Assembly: GCA_040752395.1 (NCBI GenBank)
Contig: JBFMHD010000108.1
Coordinates: forward strand, 1-9,382
Length of the DNA stretch: 9,382 nucleotides
DNA from: JBFMHD01 sp040752395 [NCBI: Candidatus Hydrogenedentota bacterium]
Lineage (GTDB): Bacteria; JBFMHD01
Reading direction: 5' to 3'
Positions 1-5,450 of the stretch are shown one piece after another. A program made the position numbers and the translations under genes. The notes beneath the pieces were generated by a model. That model made no database searches, was not told the origin of the DNA, and saw only the letters and a program-made list of their open reading frames with translations. Position 1 is the first letter of the stretch. Every line of letters begins with the position of its first letter.

Positions 1-186
1 AAGTAGAAGCAAGAAGCAAGATAACGGAAGAAGTGAGAGGTATCAGGACGGGCTACAGGCTACAGGCTACGGACTACAGCCGGCTGGAGCCAAAAGCCAA
101 AAGTCTGCTGAAAAGTCTTGAGTCTTGAGTCTTGAGTCTCGAGTCCTGTTTTGACTCACGACTTGCGACTTGTGACTCTTTTCATA
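1..186 (+). repeat. Dispersed composite repeat, copy R1
   Basis: Non-coding repeat whose second copy (R2) lies at 4979-5157 in the same orientation. It is a chain of 7-bp tandem arrays: AGAAGCA twice (5-18), CTACAGG-type four times (53-80), AGCCAAA twice (88-101), AGTCTTG-type five times (114-148) and GACTCAC-type four times (153-180). R1 has one more CTACAGG unit than R2, otherwise there are only scattered substitutions. The left edge is the window edge, so the element may extend further. No open frame with protein-like composition covers it and there are no transposase genes or obvious terminal repeats. Function unknown; it resembles heptamer STRR-type repeats of cyanobacteria in style. Confidence 0.9.
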
Positions 187-309
187 CTTTGTGCCTCTGT
201 GCCTCTGTGCCTTTCCCTTCTGTCTCCTGTCTCCTGTCTTCTTTCTGCCTTTGCCTGCCTGCCGCGGCGGAGTGCGGCGCAGGCAGGTGCCTCTGTGCCT
301 GTGCCTTCG
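187..309. repeat. Pyrimidine-rich 8-bp and 7-bp tandem arrays
   Basis: Continuation of the gene-free block after R1. GTGCCTCT-type 8-mers occur three times at 191-214, then CTGTCTC-type 7-mers three times at 220-240, then degenerate CTTTCTG/CCTTTGC-like units to about 260. More GTGCCT words follow at 288-308. The strand shown is strongly C/T-rich. Open frames that cross it give Cys/Leu/Ser-rich low-complexity peptides and are not credible genes. Confidence 0.75.
254..287. other. GC-rich stem-loop (REP-like)
   Basis: Perfect 9-bp inverted repeat CCTGCCTGC (254-262) / GCAGGCAGG (279-287). A further 3 bp (CGC 263-265 with GCG 274-276) can pair inside it, leaving the 8-base loop GGCGGAGT. It is far richer in G+C than the surrounding DNA, suggesting a small palindromic repeat. 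No T-run follows on either side, so it does not look like an intrinsic terminator. Confidence 0.55.
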
Positions 310-331
310 TGCTTAATAAATGCCTTAAGCA
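310..331. other. 7-bp stem-loop downstream of the LOG gene
   Basis: Perfect inverted repeat TGCTTAA (310-316) / TTAAGCA (325-331) with an 8-base loop. It lies about 80 bases past the stop of the minus-strand LOG gene, so it could end or stabilise that transcript, but no U-run follows it on the minus strand. The DNA between it and the stop codon (332-413) is AT-rich with nothing else recognisable. Confidence 0.35.
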
Positions 332-413
332 TTCACTTGAACCCTAAAAATGATGCTTTTAAAAAAGAGCTGGAAAAATTATTTAATTATGTTAATATAT
401 TATTATAATTCTT

Positions 414-929
414 TCAAGTTAAATTTGATATTATATCCTGTAATTTATTAAAAAATATAACGTATTTTAAAATGGCTGATTCTTTTGTTTTTTGGTCTAT
501 GGAATATATTTTAAGCAGGTCATAAACAGGTCTCCAAAAATTATGAATAAAGATCTTTCGTGGCTTTTTAAACCCCTTATTAATGAATTCGCAGATAATT
601 GATAATTCTGCAAGTGTTCCTGTACCACCGGGAAAGATTATATATACGCTACCCATATTAATAAGAGTATCTATTCGATCAAGTAGATTATCTTTTTCAA
701 TAATTTCATCTATATAGTTATTAATACCTGATCTAAATTTCGAGAGAGTGATACCAATGGTTTTACCCTTGATCTCTTTTGCACCTTTACTCGATGCCTC
801 CATAATACCACCATAACCACCATTAACAATTGTATAACCACGTTTTGCAAGTTCAAATCCTGTTTCATAGGCTAAATTATCATAAATAGAATAAGATGAG
901 TTACCAAAGATTGTAGCATATTTTTGCAT
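414..929 (-). CDS. LOG-family / lysine-decarboxylase-like nucleotide hydrolase
   Basis: A 171-aa protein of the LOG (Lonely Guy) / 'lysine decarboxylase-like' Rossmann family. Members characterised in plants, fungi and some bacteria release adenine-type bases from nucleoside 5'-monophosphates, classically cytokinin ribotides; many bacterial members act as general nucleotide phosphoribohydrolases. Signature motifs are visible: GGYGGIMEA at residues 37-45 and the catalytic/phosphate motif PGGTGTLAEL at 100-109, with an upstream Arg-bearing helix (DRIDTLI, 84-90). The length suits the short TIGR00725-type subfamily. The ATG at 929 has no clear Shine-Dalgarno, but a good promoter lies 24-52 bases upstream, leaving a short leader. 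It is transcribed away from the kinase gene and appears monocistronic. The true substrate is not readable from sequence; despite the family's old name, decarboxylase activity is unlikely. Confidence 0.85.
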   Translation of the reverse strand: MQKYATIFGNSSYSIYDNLAYETGFELAKRGYTIVNGGYGGIMEASSKGAKEIKGKTIGITLSKFRSGINNYIDEIIEKDNLLDRIDTLINMGSVYIIFPGGTGTLAELSIICEFINKGFKKPRKIFIHNFWRPVYDLLKIYSIDQKTKESAILKYVIFFNKLQDIISNLT

Positions 930-940
930 AAATGTTTATC

Positions 941-981
941 AGTGACCACTCAATTAAAATATATTTTATGAATGTAGTCAA
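941..981 (-). promoter_or_regulatory. Sigma-70-type promoter for the LOG gene, with palindrome at the start site
   Basis: Read on the minus strand, -35 TTGACT (981-976) and -10 TTTAAT (958-953) are each 5/6 matches to consensus, separated by an ideal 17-bp spacer. The expected transcription start is near 946, about 17 bases before the ATG. A small palindrome AGTG-AC-CACT (941-950) overlaps that start and could be an operator, though its arms are only 4 bp. I found no equally good promoter for the divergent kinase gene in this 95-bp gap. Confidence 0.65.
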
Positions 982-1024
982 TATTTCTATTTACAAAAAA
1001 GATTAAAGATACTAATGTATATTT

Positions 1025-2689
1025 ATGAATAACAAGATATCGCTAAAGATTCTAAGAAGAAAACCTATAAAATTAGAACCCAATAAGACAGTTAAAGAGA
1101 TATTTGCTTACACCAGGTTCAAGACCGACTTACCTATATTTGCAGCAAAGGTCAATAATCGTCTTGTCTCTCTTGATTATGTTGTCAAATTTGATTCATA
1201 CATAGAGCCGCTTACATATAATTCAAAAGAGGGCGCATCTATTTATAGAAGGAGTCTAACACATATTTTGGTCCAGGCAATAATCGAATTATATCCTGAT
1301 GTAAGACCTGTTGTTGGACAATCAATATTAAATGGTTATTATTACGATCTAAAAAATGGGCCTAAAATGACAAATAAAATCTTAAAAAACATCACTTCCA
1401 AAATGAAAAGTATTATAAAAGAAGACAGGGTTTTCAAATTTTCAAGGTTCCCTGTTGAATATGCCTGTAAATTTTTTGAAGAGAAAAATTACATAGATAA
1501 ATCACGGCTTTTGAAATATTATCCAAGAGAGAGGGTTGATGTATGTATATGTGGCGAATTTGTTGATATAGCAAATGGTCCCTATGTTCCATCAACAAAA
1601 TATATAACCGCTTTTGAGCTTTATAAATATCCCCCTGGTTTTGTTTTACGTTTCCCAAAATCAAAAGACCCGTTTAACTTAGCTAAAATAAAAGGAAAAG
1701 AGAGAAAATTATTTAATATCTACAAAGAGACGAGAGAGTGGAATGAGATACTTGGTTTAGAAAATATCTCTGATCTGAATAAAATAATTAATGAGGGCGA
1801 TATCTTAGAAGAAATAATGATAGCTGAGGGTCTGCATGAAAAAAAGATTGTAAAGATAGCAGATGAGATAACAAAAAGAAAAAATATAAGGCTTATCGTT
1901 ATTGCCGGTCCATCAGCTTCAGGAAAAACAACGTTTGCTAAAAGATTAATAATCCAGCTTAAAGTGAACGGGCTGCGACCTGTACAAATATCTGTTGACG
2001 ATTATTTTGTTGATAGAGAAAAGACGCCGCGAGATGAAAAAGGTGACTATGATTTCGAGTCGCTCGGTGCTGTTGATGTAAAATTACTTAATGAACATCT
2101 TCTGAAACTCTTTGAAGGGAGTAGCGTTTCTCTGCCTGAATTTAATTTTAAAAAGGGTAAACAAATGCTGGATGTAAAACCGCCTCTAAAAATTGACTCT
2201 GACCAGATAATCATTCTTGAAGGGATCCATGGTCTTAATGAAGCCCTGACACCACATATCCCTAAAAATATAAAATATAAAATCTATGTTAGCTCACTTA
2301 CACAGCTCTGCCTTGATTATAATAACCGCATCTTTACCTCAGATACACGGCTTTTACGAAGAATTGTTCGTGACGCACAGTTCCGCGGTTATACGGCAAC
2401 AAGTACATTATCACGCTGGCAGTCTGTTCGACGCGGTGAGGCAAAAAATATTTTCCCGTTCCAGGAAGAATCTAATGTGATGTTTAATTCGGCTCTGATA
2501 TATGAACAATGCGTTTTAAAATTATATGCCCAGCCACAGCTAAACAGGGTGAGACCTGCTGATCCAAATTATGCTGAGGCTCGAAGATTGTATGATTTTC
2601 TTGATTATTTTCTCCCTGTTTTCCCGGATGACGTACCCCAGACCTCTATATTACGTGAATTCATTGGCGGTTCAAAATTTGAATATTAA
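1025..2689 (+). CDS. TGS / tRNA-SAD-like / uridine kinase fusion (nucleoside kinase)
   Basis: A 554-aa three-domain protein. Residues 1 to about 66 are a TGS-like ubiquitin-fold domain and about 70-220 resemble the second additional (SAD) domain of threonyl-tRNA synthetase. Residues 285-530 are a uridine kinase/phosphoribulokinase-type P-loop kinase: Walker A GPSASGKTT at 295-303, substrate-site DDYF at 325-328 and ILEGIHGLN at 397-405. This architecture is a known family annotated as nucleoside (uridine) kinase in Bacteroidota, spirochaetes, Thermotogota and Clostridia; it would phosphorylate uridine/cytidine with ATP or GTP in pyrimidine salvage. The SAD-like part lacks a full HxxxH metal set: LTHILVQAI (78-86) keeps one His where the canonical motif has two, so editing activity is doubtful. 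The ATG at 1025 is the only sensible start but has no strong Shine-Dalgarno. Its TAA (2687-2689) overlaps the dapA stop on the other strand. Confidence 0.88.
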   Translation: MNNKISLKILRRKPIKLEPNKTVKEIFAYTRFKTDLPIFAAKVNNRLVSLDYVVKFDSYIEPLTYNSKEGASIYRRSLTHILVQAIIELYPDVRPVVGQSILNGYYYDLKNGPKMTNKILKNITSKMKSIIKEDRVFKFSRFPVEYACKFFEEKNYIDKSRLLKYYPRERVDVCICGEFVDIANGPYVPSTKYITAFELYKYPPGFVLRFPKSKDPFNLAKIKGKERKLFNIYKETREWNEILGLENISDLNKIINEGDILEEIMIAEGLHEKKIVKIADEITKRKNIRLIVIAGPSASGKTTFAKRLIIQLKVNGLRPVQISVDDYFVDREKTPRDEKGDYDFESLGAVDVKLLNEHLLKLFEGSSVSLPEFNFKKGKQMLDVKPPLKIDSDQIIILEGIHGLNEALTPHIPKNIKYKIYVSSLTQLCLDYNNRIFTSDTRLLRRIVRDAQFRGYTATSTLSRWQSVRRGEAKNIFPFQEESNVMFNSALIYEQCVLKLYAQPQLNRVRPADPNYAEARRLYDFLDYFLPVFPDDVPQTSILREFIGGSKFEY

Positions 2690-3561
2690 ATAACCCCTTT
2701 CTCTTTTAATATTTTTTCTAATCTCTCTTTGTTTGACTGTGACATCTTTACAAGTGGTAACCTTAAATTATCCTCAATAAGCTCCATCATTGACATAGCT
2801 GTCTTCACAGGTATCGGGTTTGTTTCAAGAAACATAGCTTTTGAGATGTCAAACAGATATTCGTGTATCAAAAGAGCCTGTTCCCATTTGTCATCAAAAA
2901 AAGAATCTACAAGTTGAGCCACTTTAGAAGGCAAAATATTTGCTGTCACAGATACCACTCCCTTACCACCCACAGCAAGTATCGGTAAAGTAAGAGCATC
3001 ATCACCAGAAAGAACTACAAAATCATCACGTGTTCTTAATATTATCTCTTCAATCTGCTGCATATTACCACTCGCTTCTTTAACACCCACGATGTTTCCT
3101 ATCTTATTTAATTTTTCTATCGTGGCTGGCTCTAAATTTACACCTGTTCTACCAGGAACATTATACAAAATAATAGGTAAATGAGTAGAATCAGAAATAG
3201 CTTTGAAATGTTGGTAGAGTCCCTCCTGCGTAGGTTTATTATAATATGGTGTAATAACAAGACAGGCTTCTGCACCGGCTTGCGTAGCAAAGCAAATAAG
3301 CTCGATTGATTCTTTGGTATTATTAGACCCGCAGCCAGCAATAACAGGTATCCTGCCAGCGGAAGCATCAACAACAGTTTTAATAATATTTTTGTGTTCT
3401 TCATGAGAGAGTGTTGCGCTCTCGCCTGTGGTTCCGCAGGGTAATATCCAATCGCTGCCTTTCTCTATATGAAACTCTACAAGTTCTTTTATTTTTTTGT
3501 AGTCAACGCTACCATCATTTTTAAAAGGCGTCACTAAAGCAACAACGCTACCGTATATCAT
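2686..3561 (-). CDS. dapA: 4-hydroxy-tetrahydrodipicolinate synthase
   Basis: A class I (Schiff-base) aldolase that condenses pyruvate with aspartate semialdehyde, the first committed step to diaminopimelate and lysine; cytosolic TIM barrel. With the start at 3561 the protein is 291 aa and every catalytic residue falls at the E. coli position: T44/T45 in GTTGES, Y107, Y133 and R138 in YNVPGRTG, and Schiff-base lysine K161 in GVKEASG. That numbering fixes the start, rather than an upstream in-frame codon at 3600. AGGA lies 7 bases before this ATG. The ATG overlaps the ruvC stop in an ATGA quartet, so translation is probably coupled to ruvC. The stop overlaps the stop of the convergent kinase gene, leaving no room for a terminator between them. 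I see no regulatory riboswitch and no other lysine-pathway gene nearby. Confidence 0.97.
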   Translation of the reverse strand: MIYGSVVALVTPFKNDGSVDYKKIKELVEFHIEKGSDWILPCGTTGESATLSHEEHKNIIKTVVDASAGRIPVIAGCGSNNTKESIELICFATQAGAEACLVITPYYNKPTQEGLYQHFKAISDSTHLPIILYNVPGRTGVNLEPATIEKLNKIGNIVGVKEASGNMQQIEEIILRTRDDFVVLSGDDALTLPILAVGGKGVVSVTANILPSKVAQLVDSFFDDKWEQALLIHEYLFDISKAMFLETNPIPVKTAMSMMELIEDNLRLPLVKMSQSNKERLEKILKEKGVI

Positions 3562-4052
3562 AGTAGATTCCTGTTGGTTCTTAAATTCAGTCCGCAGCAA
3601 ATGGCTATAACCAGAGCATCAGCTGCATCATCATATCCGGGTATTTTATCAATGTTCGTAATCTTTGTCAATGCCCGTTGTATCTGAATTTTATCGGCTC
3701 GACCATACCCAAGTACTGATTTTTTCACTTCAAGCGGTGTATATTCTTTAACAGTTAGACCTTTTCTCGCACACGCTAATTTTATTACACCAAGCGATTG
3801 TGCAACCTCTATAGCGGTTTTAGTGTTTTTAGAAAATAATATTTTTTCTACACCCGCATAATCAGGTTTAAAATGTGTTATCAAGCTATCAACCTCATCA
3901 TAAATCCGTGATAATCTTAATGAAAAATTATCATTTTTTTCAGTTTTTATCACACCATAAGAAATAACAGCTATTTTATTAATTTTTGAATTAAGAGATA
4001 TTACCCCATAACCAGACGTCGCAATTCCAGGATCAAACCCCACAACAATCAT
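3558..4052 (-). CDS. ruvC: Crossover junction endodeoxyribonuclease RuvC
   Basis: RuvC is the dimeric nuclease that nicks Holliday junctions symmetrically, normally with the RuvAB branch-migration motor. The 164-aa length is typical. The RNase H-fold acidic residues are all present: D7 in GFDPGIATSGYG, E69 in GVEKILF, and the C-terminal DDAADAL pair (D142, D145); K121 in the ADK motif matches the conserved basic residue. AAGGA lies 10 bases before the ATG. The gene follows yebC, the usual bacterial pairing, but it is followed by dapA where ruvA and ruvB are often found; those genes must lie elsewhere. The 130-bp gap from yebC holds a fragment of the dispersed repeat. Confidence 0.96.
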   Translation of the reverse strand: MIVVGFDPGIATSGYGVISLNSKINKIAVISYGVIKTEKNDNFSLRLSRIYDEVDSLITHFKPDYAGVEKILFSKNTKTAIEVAQSLGVIKLACARKGLTVKEYTPLEVKKSVLGYGRADKIQIQRALTKITNIDKIPGYDDAADALVIAICCGLNLRTNRNLL

Positions 4053-4080
4053 TATAAATTGGTCCTTGTTCTTTTTTCTT

Positions 4081-4165
4081 ACATCTTGCTTCTTGCTTCT
4101 TGATATCCCCTCAGTCTACTACGGGTCTTGTGACCCTCACTACTCTGTGTCTCTTTCGTTATCTT
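4081..4165 (-). repeat. Truncated, inverted relative of R1/R2 in the ruvC leader
   Basis: Between yebC and ruvC, the strand shown carries CTTGCTT twice followed by CTTGATA (4085-4105). This is the reverse complement of the AGAAGCA start of R1/R2. A second stretch at about 4150-4165 (TTTCGTTATCTT) is the complement of the AAGATAACG part, with one difference. The middle is unrelated and holds a 5-bp hairpin GGGTC-TTGT-GACCC (4123-4136). This is best read as a degraded inverted copy. It would be transcribed as leader RNA just ahead of the ruvC ribosome site. No terminator-like U-run is present. Confidence 0.6.
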
Positions 4166-4182
4166 ATAATTAAGCAGTTACA

Positions 4183-4932
4183 TCATAAATTGGCTTTTTG
4201 TAATATCTGCTCCGGGATATCCATATTGGTAGTAACCTTATTAATGTCATCGAGTTCTTCAAGCGCTTCTATTAATCTCATATTTTTTTCTGCTGTCCCT
4301 ATATCAATCTCAGTATAATTATCCGGAACGAGGTTAACATCAGCTTCTTTAATTTCAAATTTAAAATCTTGTAAACCTTTTTTTACTTTTTCAAAATCTT
4401 CAAATTCAGTTTTTATAATAATTTCATCCTCATCGACCTCAAAATCAGAGGCTCCACTATTAATAGCAACATCAAGTATCTCTTCTTCTTTGTCAGATTT
4501 TTTAATAATAATAACACCCCTGCGTTTAAAATTCCATGCCACAGCACCGCGTTCAGCCAGACGCCCATTATGTTTGCTGAATATATTTCTTACCTCAGAG
4601 GTTATCCTGTTTTTATTATCAGTAACAGCTTCAACTACGATAGCTATGCCTCCAGGGCCATATCCTTCATAAATAATATCTTCATAGTTCACACCTGGTA
4701 ACTCACCTGTACCCCGGGCAATAGCCTTTTTAATGTTATCCATCGGCATATTAGCTTCTCTGGCTTTAGTAACCACGAGTCTGAGTCTCGCATTTGAATT
4801 TATATCACCGCTCCCACCTGTTTTAGCAGCTATTGTTATTTCTTTGGCAAGTTTAGAAAATAATTTTCCCTTTTTAGCATCCTGGTTCTCTTTTTGTCTT
4901 TTAATCTTACTCCATTTGGAATGTCCTGACAC
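4183..4932 (-). CDS. yebC: YebC/PmpR family translation/regulatory factor
   Basis: A 249-aa cytosolic protein of the YebC/PmpR/TACO1 family. Members were long annotated as transcriptional regulators; more recent work links YebC and TACO1 proteins to relief of ribosome stalling at proline-rich stretches. The family's N-terminal signature MSGHSKWSKIK is intact, followed by a basic KLFSKLAKEI helix (24-33), NMPMDNIKKAI (61-71), the YEGYGPGGIAI loop (88-98) and the NGRLAERGAVAW segment (122-133). The acidic C-terminal domains are complete. The start is a GTG (4932-4930) placed by the signature, with AGAGGAG about 13 bases upstream. Pairing with ruvC downstream is the usual bacterial arrangement. 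A TATAAT at 4970-4965 may be its -10 box. Confidence 0.96.
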   Translation of the reverse strand: MSGHSKWSKIKRQKENQDAKKGKLFSKLAKEITIAAKTGGSGDINSNARLRLVVTKAREANMPMDNIKKAIARGTGELPGVNYEDIIYEGYGPGGIAIVVEAVTDNKNRITSEVRNIFSKHNGRLAERGAVAWNFKRRGVIIIKKSDKEEEILDVAINSGASDFEVDEDEIIIKTEFEDFEKVKKGLQDFKFEIKEADVNLVPDNYTEIDIGTAEKNMRLIEALEELDDINKVTTNMDIPEQILQKANL

Positions 4933-4943
4933 AGTGTAAATCT

Positions 4944-4970
4944 ACTCCTCTGAAAAACATTGTAATTATA
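4944..4970 (-). promoter_or_regulatory. Possible yebC -10 box and ribosome site at the repeat edge
   Basis: Minus strand: a perfect TATAAT at 4970-4965, about 25 bases of leader, then AGAGGAG at 4952-4946 ahead of the GTG start. The position suits a promoter, but no good -35 is at 16-18 bp; TTGCTT words occur at spacers of 14 and 21 inside repeat R2. If used, the upstream half of the promoter would be supplied by the repeat. In such AT-rich DNA a chance TATAAT is quite possible. Confidence 0.35.
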
Positions 4971-4978
4971 ATAATATC

Positions 4979-5157
4979 AAGTAGAAGCAAGAAGCAAGAT
5001 AACGGAAGAAGTGAGAGGTATCAGGACAGGCTACAGGCTACGGACTACAGCCGACTGGAGCCCAAAGCCCAAAGCCTGCTGAAAAGTCTTGAGTCTTGAG
5101 TCTTGAGTCTCGAGTCCTGTTTTGACTCACGACTTGCGACTCATGACTCTTTTCATA
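4979..5157 (+). repeat. Dispersed composite repeat, copy R2
   Basis: Second copy of the element at 1-186, same orientation, 4978 bp away start to start. It has the same order of heptamer arrays: CTACAGG-type (5031-5051, three units instead of four), AGTCTTG-type (5085-5119) and GACTCAC-type (5124-5151). Differences from R1 are one deleted 7-bp unit plus a handful of substitutions. After TTTCAT the copies diverge, although a short TTTCAT/CTTTGTG likeness reappears about 20 bases on (5170-5183). It sits directly upstream of yebC. Confidence 0.9.
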
Positions 5158-5180
5158 TCATCTTTAGTTTTTCATGCTTT

Positions 5181-5241
5181 GTGTAGAGCGCAAAAACGCA
5201 ATAACCCAATAACCCAATAGTGTAGAGCGCAACCCGCGCTC
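5181..5241. repeat. Duplicated GTGTAGAGCGCAA with 8-bp units between and a GC-rich hairpin
   Basis: GTGTAGAGCGCAA occurs at 5181-5193 and again at 5220-5232. Between them lies an AATAACCC-type 8-bp repeat (about 5200-5217). The second copy forms a perfect hairpin GAGCGC (5225-5230), loop AACCC, GCGCTC (5236-5241); the first copy has CAAAAACGC in place of the 3' arm. This looks like a small palindromic repeat. No gene is present. Confidence 0.65.
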
Positions 5242-5261
5242 ATGGGTACTCCTTCGAAAAA

Positions 5262-5303
5262 GTTCGGAGCTCGGAGTTCGGAGCTCGGAGTTCGGAGCTC
5301 GGA
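5262..5303. repeat. Six perfect alternating heptamers (three 14-bp units)
   Basis: GTTCGGA and GCTCGGA alternate strictly, three times each, with no errors across 42 bases. The real unit is therefore 14 bp built from two diverged 7-mers. The lack of decay suggests recent expansion or active homogenisation. It contains GAGCTC palindromes at each 14-bp step. Confidence 0.92.
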
Positions 5304-5315
5304 TCTATTATTACA

Positions 5316-5376
5316 AACTCCTAACTTCTAACTCCTATGACAAGTTAAAAGTAAAAAGTCAAAAGTTAAAAGTAAA
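5316..5376. repeat. Two further heptamer arrays
   Basis: AACTCCT/AACTTCT-type 7-mers occur three times at 5316-5336. AAGTTAA/AAGTAAA-type 7-mers follow, five times, at 5342-5376. The two families are near reverse complements in flavour (AACTT versus AAGTT cores) and can pair with each other over short stretches. From 5377 to 5436 I see only ordinary AT-rich sequence. Confidence 0.85.
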
Positions 5377-5420
5377 GAAAGCGAAAATATACACTTCCTT
5401 GCCGTATCTTTCAATCTTTG

Positions 5421-5450
5421 AATCCCTGGACTGACTTCAGTCAGCGGATT
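5421..5450 (-). other. Hairpin spanning the stop codon of the small membrane-protein gene
   Basis: CTGAC (5431-5435) / GTCAG (5440-5444) form a 5-bp stem with a 4-base loop that contains part of the stop codon. Flanking AATCC (5421-5425) / GGATT (5446-5450) can extend it across a bulge. It lies at the end of the right-hand operon, where a terminator would be expected. No U-run follows on the minus strand, so it is at most a Rho-independent-like relic or a 3'-end stabiliser. Confidence 0.3.

Noticed and set aside
132-408. Two overlapping plus-strand open frames of 71 and 85 codons
   Set aside because: They run through heptamer/octamer arrays and the GC-rich hairpin; the peptides are Cys/Leu/Ser low-complexity with no domain and no ribosome site.
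3562-3600. Upstream start for dapA giving 304 aa
   Set aside because: Starting at 3561 puts all catalytic residues at the standard positions and has AGGA 7 bases upstream; the extension lies within ruvC.
3691-3698. GCCGATAA, a sigma-28 -10 word on the minus strand
   Set aside because: It lies inside ruvC, encodes conserved residues (RADK), and no TAAA -35 box is found about 15 bases upstream.
4123-4136. GGGTC-TTGT-GACCC hairpin as a terminator between yebC and ruvC
   Set aside because: Only 5 bp of stem and no U-run on the minus strand; the two genes are probably co-transcribed.
4100-4939. Plus-strand open frames opposite yebC and in its spacer
   Set aside because: They are antisense shadows of yebC or repeat-derived and give no family-like sequence.
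1-5157. Insertion sequence or composite transposon bounded by R1 and R2
   Set aside because: The genes between are housekeeping, there is no transposase, and the copies lack terminal inverted repeats.
1-5376. CRISPR array
   Set aside because: Repeats are 7-14 bp head-to-tail units without unique 25-40-bp spacers, and no cas gene is present.
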